From Kribbella amoyensis (GTDB lineage: Bacteria > Actinomycetota > Actinomycetes > Propionibacteriales > Kribbellaceae), in assembly GCF_007828865.1 (NCBI RefSeq), contig NZ_VIVK01000001.1, positions 5,766,001-5,830,000 on the forward strand: 64,000 nucleotides of DNA, written 5' to 3'. How positions within the stretch are numbered: the first letter of the stretch is position 1; each line of letters opens with the position of its first letter. The notes below the pieces were generated by a model. It was not told where the DNA came from, ran no database searches, and worked only from the letters and a program-made list of their open reading frames with translations. Shown here one piece after another: positions 7,992-16,200 of the stretch. The translations under genes were made by a program, and so were the position numbers.

Positions 7992-9580
7992 CCTTCGGAG
8001 TCGTACACGAGCCGCCCGCCCACGGAGGTCCGCAGACAGGTCGGCACAGGAGCCTGGTCACTGAGGTCTGGCAGCACCGGTACGCCGGCGCGCGGGTCCG
8101 TCGACCACGCCGCGACGCGCTCGTCCGGCGTCTGCACGACGAGGTCGGCGTCGCTCTCCCAGACCGCGTACGTCGCCGCGGTCCCGGGGGCGAGCACGCC
8201 GGCGTCGTCGATCCCGGCCGCCCGCCAACCACCGCGGGTGTGGGCCTGGAACGCGGCCCGGACGGTGATCCGCTCGGCCGGGCTGTGATGGAACGCGGCC
8301 GCCCGGACGGCCTCCCAGCCACCGAGCTCGGTGACCGGCGCGTCGGAGCCGAAGGCCAGCACGACCCCGGACCGGGCCAGCGAACCGAACGGGTTCATCC
8401 CCTGCCAGCGGTCGCCGACACGCTCGGCGTACATGTCGTCCGGTCCGCCCCACAGTGCGTCGAACATCGGCTGCACACTCGCGACGACACCACACCGCGC
8501 GAGGGTGGCGATCGCGGCCTCGTCGACCATCTCGACGTGCTCCAGCCGGTGCCGGGCGGCGACGAGCTCCTGCACGCCGACCTTCTCGGCGGCCAGCTCG
8601 AACCCGCGCGCGATGTTGTCCAGGGCAACATCTCCGATGCAGTGGAAGCCCGCCTGCACGTTCTTCTCGGTACACGCGATCACGTGCTCGGCGATCTGCT
8701 CGGCCGTCAGGTACGCGTGACCGCGGTGGCCCGGGCGGTCGGCGTACGGCTCCCGCAGTGCCGCGGTCCGCGATCCCAGGGCGCCGTCGGCGTTCAGGTC
8801 GCCCGCGAGCCCGGCGAGGCCGTACTCGGTGACGTTGTCGAAGACGCCCCTCTCACCCCAGTACAGGGTGGCCGCCAGACCGAGCTCGTCGGCGGCCTGG
8901 CGGACCAGCGGTAGTTCCCAGAGCGGGCCGATGTGCGGTGCGGCCATCTCGTGGAAGGCGCCGATCCCCTTGGCCGCCATCGCGCGGACGGCGGCTCGCG
9001 CGTACTCCAGTCGCTGGTCGGCGGTCACGAGCTCGCTCAGCGCGTCCCGGACGGCGTGGTTCGCGTCCCGCTCGACCCGGCCGGTGCTGTCGTACCCCTC
9101 GCGCCCCGCGAGCCCGTCGACCGCGGCCGCCAGCGAGGACGAGATGACGCCCGAATGACCGTCCACCCGGGACAGGTAGACGCGCCGTCCAGCAGCGGCC
9201 CGGTCCAGCTCCTCCGCGGTGGGCGGCCGGCCCTCGGGCCACTTCGTCTCGTCCCAGCCCGCGCCGTCGATCACGGCGTCGGGCGCCAGCGTCGCGGCGT
9301 ACGCGGCGAGCCGGTCGAGCGCTTCGGTGAGGCTGGTCGTGCCGATGAGGTCGAGCCCGGTCAGCAGCGCCCCGGTCTGCGCGGCGTGTACGTGCGCGTC
9401 GACGAACGCGGGCGTGACCAGCTTGCCGCGCAGGTCGATCACCTCGTCCGCGCCGTTCGCGTACGACGCCGCGCCGGTGTCGTCGCCGAGCCAGGTGACC
9501 ACGCCGTCGTCGATCGCGATCGAGGTCGCGTGGGGGTCGGCGGGAGAGTAGACGGAACCGTTCGTCAGAAGTGTGCGCAC
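7979..9580 (-). CDS. YtcJ-like amidohydrolase family protein
   Basis: The 533-residue protein has the composite-domain start (VRTLLTNGSVYSPAD) and metal-site motif of amidohydrolases: FVDAHVHAAQTG near residue 65, DGHSG, a GFHCIGDVALDN histidine, HRLEHVEMV and GSDAPVTELGGWEAV near the C-terminus. It belongs to the large Amidohydro_3/YtcJ group, whose members hydrolyse N-acyl, imide or lactam bonds. The GTG at 9580 has GGAGG 9 nt upstream and begins 4 nt after the kdd stop; longer in-frame readings lack this. Its place inside the lysine operon suggests it feeds or drains that pathway, for example by opening an acylated or cyclic lysine derivative. That role is inference. Confidence 0.85.
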   Translation of the reverse strand: MRTLLTNGSVYSPADPHATSIAIDDGVVTWLGDDTGAASYANGADEVIDLRGKLVTPAFVDAHVHAAQTGALLTGLDLIGTTSLTEALDRLAAYAATLAPDAVIDGAGWDETKWPEGRPPTAEELDRAAAGRRVYLSRVDGHSGVISSSLAAAVDGLAGREGYDSTGRVERDANHAVRDALSELVTADQRLEYARAAVRAMAAKGIGAFHEMAAPHIGPLWELPLVRQAADELGLAATLYWGERGVFDNVTEYGLAGLAGDLNADGALGSRTAALREPYADRPGHRGHAYLTAEQIAEHVIACTEKNVQAGFHCIGDVALDNIARGFELAAEKVGVQELVAARHRLEHVEMVDEAAIATLARCGVVASVQPMFDALWGGPDDMYAERVGDRWQGMNPFGSLARSGVVLAFGSDAPVTELGGWEAVRAAAFHHSPAERITVRAAFQAHTRGGWRAAGIDDAGVLAPGTAATYAVWESDADLVVQTPDERVAAWSTDPRAGVPVLPDLSDQAPVPTCLRTSVGGRLVYDSEGWSS

Positions 9581-9584
9581 AGGC

Positions 9585-10628
9585 CTAATCCTCCGCCAGC
9601 CTGCTGTCGAACAGACCACGGACACCCGGCTCGCTCCGCAACAGGTCGAGCGCGAAGTCGGCGTGACCCGGGACGTACCCGTTGCCGACCAGCATCGTGA
9701 CGTCGGCAGCGAGCCCTTCGGCACCGAGTGCGGCGGCGGAGAACGAGGTGGCCATCGAGAAGAAGATCACCGTCCCGCCGGCCGCCGTGGCGAGGACCGC
9801 GCCGTGCTCGCACCCGGGGACGTCGACGCAGACCACGGTGATGTCCGCCGGTCCCCCGGCCTCCTCGACCGCCTGGGCCAGCGCGACCGGATCCCGCGCG
9901 TCGGCGAGCGCGACCACGTCGGCCAGTCCGGCCGCGGTCAGGGTCTCCCTTTCACGCTCGACCGGCACGACGCCGATCGTCCTGGCCGCACCGGCCTGCC
10001 GGGCCGCGGCCAGCGAGAGTGAGCCACTTTTCCCTGCGCCGCCAATAACTGACACGACAGGTTTTGTGCCTTTGTCGACATACTGGCGGACCACCCGGGC
10101 GGTCAGAGCGGGCGCGCCACACACGTCCATCACGGCCAGCGAGAGCTCGGGCCGCAGGTCGTCGGGCAGCTTGGCGACGATCGAGCGGGCGAACAGGATC
10201 GCGGTCCCCTCGGCCGGGACCTGCTCACCCTGGCCGTCCCAGCGGGCCAGGCCGTCGGTGATCCGCAGCGGCGTCAGGGTCAGCGACACCAAAGTGGCGA
10301 CCCGATCCCCCGGCTGCAGCCCGAGCGGCGACTCCGGGCCGACCTCGTCGACGACGCCGACCAGCATGCCGCCGGACCCGGTGACCGGGTTCTGCATCTT
10401 GCCGCGCTGCTCGACGATGCCGAGCACGGCCTCGCGGACCGCGGCCCCGTCGTGACCGTGCGCCTCGGCGAGCTGACGGTACGAGGCCGCGTCCAGGTTC
10501 AGCCGCTCGACGGCGATCCGGACCTCGTCCGGCCACAGCTGCGGGCGCGCGTCCAGCCGCGCCGCGGCCTGCGGCAGCACGCCGGCCGGCTCGAGTACGC
10601 GGTGCAGTCCGACTGGGCTTGACGTCAC
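9585..10628 (-). CDS. kdd: L-erythro-3,5-diaminohexanoate dehydrogenase
   Basis: The 347-residue NAD(P)-dependent dehydrogenase would oxidise 3,5-diaminohexanoate to 5-amino-3-oxohexanoate. Family marks are NPVTGSGGMLVGVVDEVG, GDRVATLVSLTLTPLRI and the Rossmann motif VIGGAGKSGSLSLAAARQ, followed by NGYVPGHADFALDLLR near the C-terminus. The GTG at 10628 follows a clear GAGGAGG site. It is the first gene of the minus-strand operon (kdd, amidohydrolase, kamD, kamE, kal) and is divergent from kamA across a short palindrome-rich interval. Confidence 0.9.
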   Translation of the reverse strand: MTSSPVGLHRVLEPAGVLPQAAARLDARPQLWPDEVRIAVERLNLDAASYRQLAEAHGHDGAAVREAVLGIVEQRGKMQNPVTGSGGMLVGVVDEVGPESPLGLQPGDRVATLVSLTLTPLRITDGLARWDGQGEQVPAEGTAILFARSIVAKLPDDLRPELSLAVMDVCGAPALTARVVRQYVDKGTKPVVSVIGGAGKSGSLSLAAARQAGAARTIGVVPVERERETLTAAGLADVVALADARDPVALAQAVEEAGGPADITVVCVDVPGCEHGAVLATAAGGTVIFFSMATSFSAAALGAEGLAADVTMLVGNGYVPGHADFALDLLRSEPGVRGLFDSRLAED

Positions 10629-10712
10629 GGGTCCTCCTCGACTCTCCAGGCTCCGAGATGAGCCGGGCAAAATACTACTGATTGCCCACCTCGGAGGAAA
10701 TCTTGCGGCATA

Positions 10713-10748
10713 CTCACGGATGTGAGAGAAGTTCTCTTGTTATCCTCA
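10713..10748. promoter_or_regulatory. Palindrome cluster in the kdd-kamA divergent interval
   Basis: CTCAC-ggat-GTGAG (10713-10726) overlaps a perfect 13-bp palindrome AGAGAAGTTCTCT (10725-10737), followed by TTATCCTCAC (10739-10748). The 160-bp interval holds both promoters, so a regulator here could control both arms of the pathway. The 9-mer ATCCGTGAG (minus strand, 10713-10721) is also the core of the large inverted repeat at 18228-18264. Confidence 0.5.
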
Positions 10749-10788
10749 CATGAGACCGTAATGCCCGTGGAGCCCCCGGAGGACTCTC

Positions 10789-12261
10789 GTGACTGATCTG
10801 ATCAGCCCGGAACGCGCCGTTCCGGAGCCTGCCGACCACCTCGGCGGCCAGCCGTACGCGTACCAGCGGGTGGAGCTGGTCGAGCCGGACTGGACCCGGC
10901 TGCCCGGCTGGAAGGACGTCACGGCGGAGGAATGGCGCTCGGTGCAGTGGCAGCGCGCCCACTGCGTGAAGAACGTCAAGCAGTTGCGCGCCGTGATGGG
11001 CGACCTGCTCGAGGACCGCGTCTACGAGGACCTGGAGCGCGACCAGGCCGAGCGGGCGACGATGTCGATGCTGCTGCCCCCGCAGATGCTGAACACGATC
11101 GTGCCGAACGGAGCGGACAACTACACCGAGGCGTTCTACGCCGACCCGGTCCGCCGGTACATGCTGCCGCTGTTCACCGACCGCCGCAGCGACTGGCCGT
11201 CGCACCCGCACGCGACCCGGGACTCCCTGCACGAACACGAGATGTGGGCCACGGAGGGGTTGACCCACCGCTACCCGACCAAGGTTCTCGCCGAGATCCT
11301 GCCGACGTGCCCGCAGTACTGCGGGCACTGCACCCGGATGGACCTGGTCGGTAACTCGACGCCGGTGATCGACAAGCTGAAGTTCGTCACCAAGCCGCAG
11401 CAGCGGCTCGACGACATGCTCGACTACCTGCGCCGGACGCCGGGTGTCCGCGACGTCGTCGTCTCCGGCGGCGACGTCGCGAACATGCCGTGGCCACGGC
11501 TGGAGTCGTTCCTCACCAGCCTGCTGGAGATCGAGAACATCCGCGACATCCGGCTCGCCACCAAGGCGCTGATGGGGATGCCGCAGCACTGGCTGTCCGA
11601 CGACGTCCGGGCCGGCGTCGAGCGGGTGGCGCGGATCGGCCGCGAGCGCGGCGTGATGATCGCCATGCACACCCACGTGAACGCGGCCCAGTCGGTCACC
11701 CCACTGGTGGCCGAGGCGACGAAGGCGATGTTCGAGGCGGGGCTGCGCGACGTCCGGAACCAGGGCGTCCTGATGCGCGGCGTCAACGATTCGGTCCCGC
11801 AACTGCTGGACCTGTGCTTCGCCCTGCTCGACGGCGCCACGATCACGCCGTACTACTTCTACATGTGCGACATGATCCCGTTCTCGGAGCACTGGCGGGT
11901 GTCGGTGAAGGACGCCCAGCATCTCCAGCACGGCATCCTCGGGTACCTGCCCGGTTTCGCCACCCCGCGGATCGTCTGCGACGTGCCGTACGTCGGCAAG
12001 CGCTGGGTCCACCAGCTGTCCGACTACGACGAGGTCCGCGGCATCTCGTACTGGAAGAAGAACTACCGCACCGGTATCGAGGTCACCGATCCCGAGGCGC
12101 TCAACCGGACGTACGAGTACTACGACCCGATCGACTCGCTCCCGGCCGAGGGCCAGGACTGGTGGCGTCAGCACGCCGGCGACACCCTCGCCGAGGCCAC
12201 CGCCCGGGCGGCCGCTTCCCGTGACGCCGCCGAGGCGCAGAAGCTGCTCCAGATCGGCTGA
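10789..12261 (+). CDS. kamA: KamA family lysine 2,3-aminomutase
   Basis: The 490-residue radical SAM protein has the CxxxCxxC cluster motif at Cys174, Cys178 and Cys181 (CPQYCGHCTRMD) and the KamA-type blocks RYPTKVLAEILPTC, VSGGDVANM and MHTHVNAAQSVTPLV. It would convert L-lysine to L-beta-lysine with S-adenosylmethionine and PLP. It is longer than clostridial KamA (about 416 residues). Two regions diverge from the textbook enzyme: CDMIPFSEHWR, and PYVGKRW where the PLP lysine motif GGGGKIP is expected. It therefore forms a variant clade, and its position opposite kdd argues for lysine as substrate. GTG start with GGAGG 6 nt upstream. Confidence 0.87.
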   Translation: MTDLISPERAVPEPADHLGGQPYAYQRVELVEPDWTRLPGWKDVTAEEWRSVQWQRAHCVKNVKQLRAVMGDLLEDRVYEDLERDQAERATMSMLLPPQMLNTIVPNGADNYTEAFYADPVRRYMLPLFTDRRSDWPSHPHATRDSLHEHEMWATEGLTHRYPTKVLAEILPTCPQYCGHCTRMDLVGNSTPVIDKLKFVTKPQQRLDDMLDYLRRTPGVRDVVVSGGDVANMPWPRLESFLTSLLEIENIRDIRLATKALMGMPQHWLSDDVRAGVERVARIGRERGVMIAMHTHVNAAQSVTPLVAEATKAMFEAGLRDVRNQGVLMRGVNDSVPQLLDLCFALLDGATITPYYFYMCDMIPFSEHWRVSVKDAQHLQHGILGYLPGFATPRIVCDVPYVGKRWVHQLSDYDEVRGISYWKKNYRTGIEVTDPEALNRTYEYYDPIDSLPAEGQDWWRQHAGDTLAEATARAAASRDAAEAQKLLQIG

Positions 12262-12275
12262 TCACCCGGGCCGCC

Positions 12276-12304
12276 TTCTCCGGGCCTGCATCCGGCCCGG
12301 AGAA
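12276..12304 (+). terminator. Hairpin after kamA
   Basis: An 11-bp perfect stem (TTCTCCGGGCC with GGCCCGGAGAA, 7-nt loop) begins 14 nt after the kamA stop. Its 3' arm contains the GGAG that serves as ribosome binding site for the next gene, so it may both end the kamA message and modulate translation of the MOSC gene. Confidence 0.5.
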
Positions 12305-12312
12305 TGGCCGGC

Positions 12313-12855
12313 ATGGGTGCATCCGTGGTCGCAGTGAGCCGGGACGACCGGCACAGCTTCAGCAAGCCGGTCGCCGACTCGATCACCTTGATCGCCGGGT
12401 ACGGGATCGAGGGCGACGCGCACGCCGGGACGACCGTCCAGCACCTCCACCTGGTCCGCACCGATCCGCACCGGCCGAACCTCCGCCAGGTGCACCTGAT
12501 GGAGGCCGAGTTCCTGGCCGAGCTGGCCGGGCTCGGGCACGAGGTGCAGCCGGGTCAGCTCGGTGAGAACGTGACCACCCACGGGATCGACCTGCTCGGA
12601 CTCCCGCAGGGCGCGTTGCTCCGCCTCGGCCCCGAGGCGGTCGTCGAAGCCACCGGGCTCCGCGCTCCCTGCTCGCAGATCAACGGCCTCGGCGCCGGGC
12701 TGCTGAAACTCATGGTCCGCAAGAACCTGGACGGTTCCGTCACCCGCCGGGCCGGCCTGATGTCGATCGTGCGGACCGGTGGCGTCGTGCACCCGGACGA
12801 CCCGATCGAGATCGAGTACCCCGCCGGCGACCACGTCCCGCTCGACTTCGTCTGA
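12313..12855 (+). CDS. MOSC domain-containing protein
   Basis: This 180-residue single-domain MOSC protein shows the family motifs GYGIEGDAHAGTTVQH, RQVHLMEAEF, GQLGENVTTHGIDL and the conserved cysteine in GLRAPCSQI. MOSC domains are C-terminal parts of molybdenum cofactor sulfurases and sulfur-carrier proteins, and stand-alone forms such as YiiM act with molybdoenzymes on N-hydroxylated compounds. No molybdopterin gene lies nearby. The ATG at 12313 is preferred because GGAG lies 10 nt upstream; the ATG at 12304 is almost on top of that site. Confidence 0.85.
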   Translation: MGASVVAVSRDDRHSFSKPVADSITLIAGYGIEGDAHAGTTVQHLHLVRTDPHRPNLRQVHLMEAEFLAELAGLGHEVQPGQLGENVTTHGIDLLGLPQGALLRLGPEAVVEATGLRAPCSQINGLGAGLLKLMVRKNLDGSVTRRAGLMSIVRTGGVVHPDDPIEIEYPAGDHVPLDFV

Positions 12856-12915
12856 CGCCGCAGCGGCCCGGTGCCGGTGGGTACTGGGCGCGGTCGGGCG
12901 GCTACGCTTCCGTGG

Positions 12916-13551
12916 GTGACTGATCACCTGGCGGCCACGAGGTCTTCGTACGACAACGTGGCGGGTGCCTACCACGAGTTGGTGAAGGACCGGATGGCGG
13001 GGAATCCGCTGGAGCGGGCCATGCTGGTCGCGTTCGCCGAGCTGACCGGGGACCCGATCGTCGACGTCGGCTGCGGGGGCGGCCGGACCACCGGGTTCCT
13101 GAAGGCGGCCGGCTGCGACGTGTCCGGGATCGACCTGTCCCCGAAGATGGTCGAGCTGGCCCGCGCGAACCATCCCGGCATCCTGTTCGAGGTGGGATCG
13201 ATGGCCGACCTCGACTACCGCGACGGCGCCCTCGGCGGCCTGCTCGCCTGGTACTCGATCTCGCACATCCCCCAGGACGAGCTGCCCGCGGTGTTCAAGG
13301 AGTTCCGCCGCGTCCTCCGGCCGGGTGGACGGGTCCTGATCGGGACCCACTTCGGCGCGGACGAGACCCTGCAACCACGCAAGGCGTACGGCGTCGCGGT
13401 CAGCTACACCGCGTACCTGTACCGGCCCGAGGTGATCGTGGGAGCCCTGGCCGAAGCCGGTCTCACCCTGACCGCGCAACTGACCGAGCCGGGGATCCGG
13501 CCGGACCGCGGGTACGCCGCCTTCTTCGCGCAGAAGGCGGACCCGGCCTAG
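12916..13551 (+). CDS. SAM-dependent methyltransferase
   Basis: The 211-residue class I methyltransferase has motif I as IVDVGCGGGRTTGFL, the acidic ligand in VSGIDLSPKMVELAR, and the post-motif FRRVLRPGGRVLIGTHF, typical of the UbiE/Methyltransf_11 group. Substrate cannot be told. The GTG at 12916 is chosen because homology-like sequence starts with the helix ATRSSYDNVAGAYHELV; upstream in-frame codons lie in low-complexity spacer. It is convergent with the AsnC-type regulator 11 bp away. Confidence 0.85.
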   Translation: MTDHLAATRSSYDNVAGAYHELVKDRMAGNPLERAMLVAFAELTGDPIVDVGCGGGRTTGFLKAAGCDVSGIDLSPKMVELARANHPGILFEVGSMADLDYRDGALGGLLAWYSISHIPQDELPAVFKEFRRVLRPGGRVLIGTHFGADETLQPRKAYGVAVSYTAYLYRPEVIVGALAEAGLTLTAQLTEPGIRPDRGYAAFFAQKADPA

Positions 13552-13562
13552 ATGGAGCGGGC

Positions 13563-14009
13563 CTAGAGCGCGGGTGGCCGGCGTTCGTACGGCGTGCTGA
13601 GGACGATCGTGGTCGTGGTGGAGACGTTGGCGCGGCCGCGGATCACCGCGAGCAGCTCCTCCAGCGCGGCCGGGGTCGCCACCCGGACGATCAGCACGTA
13701 ACTGGAATCGCCCGCCACCGAGTAGCAGGACTCGATCTCGGGGACGTCGCGCAGCCGCTCCGGCGAGTCGTCCGGCTGGGACGGGTCGATCGGCCGGATC
13801 GAGATCAGCGCCGTCAGCGGCAGGCCGAGCGCGTCGTGGTCGATGGTTGCCGAGTACCCCAGGATCAGGCCGCGTTGCTCGAGCCGCTTCACCCGCTGGT
13901 GCACGGCGGACGTCGACAGGCCGGTCGCCTTGCCGAGGTCGGTGAAGCTCATCCGGCCGTCCGAGGCGAGCAGCCCGACGATCTTGCGGTCCAGTTCCTC
14001 CACGGGCAT
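13563..14009 (-). CDS. Lrp/AsnC family transcriptional regulator
   Basis: The 148-residue protein has an N-terminal winged HTH (ELDRKIVGLLASDGRMSFTDLGKATGLSTSAVHQRVKRLEQRGLI, residues about 4-50) and a C-terminal RAM ligand-binding domain (ESCYSVAGDSSYVLIVRVATPAALEELL). Such regulators sense amino acids. Lysine metabolism is 1.3 kb away and amino acid-linked genes flank it, but no direct link is visible. The ATG at 14009 is preferred to 14036, which lacks any ribosome binding site. Confidence 0.88.
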   Translation of the reverse strand: MPVEELDRKIVGLLASDGRMSFTDLGKATGLSTSAVHQRVKRLEQRGLILGYSATIDHDALGLPLTALISIRPIDPSQPDDSPERLRDVPEIESCYSVAGDSSYVLIVRVATPAALEELLAVIRGRANVSTTTTIVLSTPYERRPPAL

Positions 14010-14050
14010 GACCCTACTGCCCAGCGCCTTCGGCATGAAAGCATCGCCCC

Positions 14051-15007
14051 ATGGCTGAGACGACCACCCCCCAGCGGCTGATGCTGCTCGACACCGCGTC
14101 GCTGTACTTCCGCGCCTTCTTCGGTGTGCCGGACACGATGAAGGCCGCCGACGGGACGCCCACCAACGCGATCCGCGGCCTGCTCGACTTCATCGCCCGG
14201 CTGGTCGAGAACCACCGGCCGACGCATCTGGTGGCGTGCTGGGACGACAACTGGCGGCCGTCCTGGCGGGTCGAGCTGATCCCGTCGTACAAGGCGCAGC
14301 GGGTCGAGTTCGTCACCTCCGGCGGCGACCAGGTCGAGGACGTCCCGGACCGGCTGGAGGTCCAGGTGCCCTACATCCGGGCCTGCCTGGAGGCGCTCGG
14401 CATCGCCATCGTCGGGGCCGCCGACCACGAGGCCGACGACGTGATCGGCACCCTGTCCCACCAGGCCACGATGCCGGTGGACGTGGTGACCGGGGACCGT
14501 GACCTGTTCCAGCTGATCGACGACGCCCGCGGGATCCGGGTGATCTACACCGCCGCCCGCGGGGTCGGCCGGGCCGAGGTGTACGACGAGAAGGCGCTGC
14601 TGGCCAAGTACGACATCCCCGCCAACCGGTACGCCGACTTCGCGACGCTCCGCGGTGACGCCTCCGACGGCCTGCCCGGCGTGAAGGGGGTCGGCGAGAA
14701 GACGGCCGCGTCGCTGGTCACGGCGTACGGCGACCTGGCCGCGATCCGGACGGCGGCCGCGGATCCGTCGACGCCGATGTCGGCCTCGGTGAAGCGGAAG
14801 ATCCTGGACGCGAGCGACTACCTGGACGTGGCGCCGAAGGTCGTTGCCGTGGCCAAGGACGCGCCGGTCGGGACGTTCGACGCCACCCTGCCGGCCGAGG
14901 TGCACGACCCGCAGCGCTGGCTCGACTTGGTCGAGTTGCTCGAGCTCGGCAGCAGCGCCCAGCGGGTGATGGCCGCCCTCGACCTCGGCCCCAAGGACCA
15001 GGCGTGA
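14051..15007 (+). CDS. 5'-3' exonuclease (PolA N-terminal-like)
   Basis: This 318-residue protein consists of the FEN-type 5' nuclease domain without polymerase. Acidic metal ligands appear in LLDTASLYFRAFF, DHEADDVIGTL and VTGDRDLFQLID, and the helix-3-turn-helix DNA-binding motif in LRGDASDGLPGVKGVGEKTAASLV. It would act on flap or gapped DNA during repair. Such stand-alone copies beside a full PolA are common in actinobacteria. The stop overlaps the start of the next gene by 4 nt. Confidence 0.92.
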   Translation: MAETTTPQRLMLLDTASLYFRAFFGVPDTMKAADGTPTNAIRGLLDFIARLVENHRPTHLVACWDDNWRPSWRVELIPSYKAQRVEFVTSGGDQVEDVPDRLEVQVPYIRACLEALGIAIVGAADHEADDVIGTLSHQATMPVDVVTGDRDLFQLIDDARGIRVIYTAARGVGRAEVYDEKALLAKYDIPANRYADFATLRGDASDGLPGVKGVGEKTAASLVTAYGDLAAIRTAAADPSTPMSASVKRKILDASDYLDVAPKVVAVAKDAPVGTFDATLPAEVHDPQRWLDLVELLELGSSAQRVMAALDLGPKDQA

Positions 15008-16200
15008 GCAGCACCGTCGCTCTGGCCGAGCGGTTCCGCACCGAGATCGTCGAGCTGCGCCGCGCCCTGCACCAGGTTCCCGAGTACGACCTGGACCTGC
15101 CGAAGACCCAGGCCCTGGTCCTCGCGGCTCTGGACGGCCTCGACCTGGAGATCACGCTCGGCAAGGAGCTGTCCTCGGTCACCGCGGTCCTGCGGGGCGG
15201 TGGCGGGCCAGGTCCGGTCGTGCTGCTGCGCGGCGACATGGACGCGCTGCCCGTGACCGAGCGGACGGACGTCCCGTTCCGCTCCCAGCACGCCGGGATG
15301 ATGCATGCCTGCGGCCACGATCTGCACGTGGCCGGCCTGGTCGGCGCGGCCAAGATCCTGCACGAACTGCGCGACGAGCTGGCCGGCGACGTGGTCTTCA
15401 TGTTCCAGCCGGGCGAGGAGACCACCGGCGGCGCACCGATCATGATCCGCGAGGGCGTCCTCGACGCGGCCGGGCGCCGGGCGGACGCCGCCTACGGCCT
15501 GCACGTCGGGTCCGCGGTCGAGCCGCTGGGGATGTGGAGCAGCCGGCCCGGTTCTTTCATGGCCGCGGCCGACCAGCTGCACGTCCGCGTCGTGGGCGCG
15601 GGCACGCACGGATCCACTCCGTACCGCGGCAAGGACCCGATCCCGGTCGCCTGTGAGATGGTCGGCGCGCTGCAGACCATGATCACGCGGCAGTTCGACG
15701 TGTTCGACCCGGTCGTCCTGACGGTCGGCCGGATCGCCGGCGGCACGAAGGAGAACATCATCCCGGACGAGGCCGTCTTCGACGCCACCGTCCGGACCTT
15801 CTCCGAACAGTCGCGCAGCAAGATCCAGCGGACCTCGGTCCAGCTGGTCGAGTCGCTCGCGGCCGCGCACGGGCTGACCGCCGAGGTGGAGTACCAGATC
15901 GGCTATCCGGTCACCGTCAACAACCCGGACGAGTACCGGTTCGCGCGGGACGTCATCGTCGACCTGTTCGGCCCGGAGCGCTTCCGTGAACGACCCAACC
16001 CGCGGTGCGGCGCCGAGGACATGTCGTACGTCCTCAACGAGGTCCCCGGCGTCTACCTGAACCTCAGCGCCTGCGCCGCCGCGGATCCCGCCCTCGCCGC
16101 CGACAACCACTCCCCGCTCGCCGACTTCGACGACTCGGTCCTGCCGGACGGGTCAGCACTCCTGGCCGAGCTCGCAGTACGCCGGCTCGCGCGCGGCTGA
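15004..16200 (+). CDS. M20 family amidohydrolase
   Basis: The 398-residue product is an M20D peptidase/amidohydrolase. Metal and catalytic motifs are LLRGDMDALPVTE, MMHACGHDLHVAGL and FMFQPGEETTGGAPIMI, and the dimerisation lid domain contains GTHGSTPYRGKDPI. The family hydrolyses N-acyl amino acids, hippurate or indole-3-acetyl conjugates; it might deacylate amino acids here. GTG start in a 4-nt overlap with the exonuclease gene, so the two are coupled. The 3' 137 nt overlap the opposing MFS gene. Confidence 0.92.
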   Translation: MSSTVALAERFRTEIVELRRALHQVPEYDLDLPKTQALVLAALDGLDLEITLGKELSSVTAVLRGGGGPGPVVLLRGDMDALPVTERTDVPFRSQHAGMMHACGHDLHVAGLVGAAKILHELRDELAGDVVFMFQPGEETTGGAPIMIREGVLDAAGRRADAAYGLHVGSAVEPLGMWSSRPGSFMAAADQLHVRVVGAGTHGSTPYRGKDPIPVACEMVGALQTMITRQFDVFDPVVLTVGRIAGGTKENIIPDEAVFDATVRTFSEQSRSKIQRTSVQLVESLAAAHGLTAEVEYQIGYPVTVNNPDEYRFARDVIVDLFGPERFRERPNPRCGAEDMSYVLNEVPGVYLNLSACAAADPALAADNHSPLADFDDSVLPDGSALLAELAVRRLARG

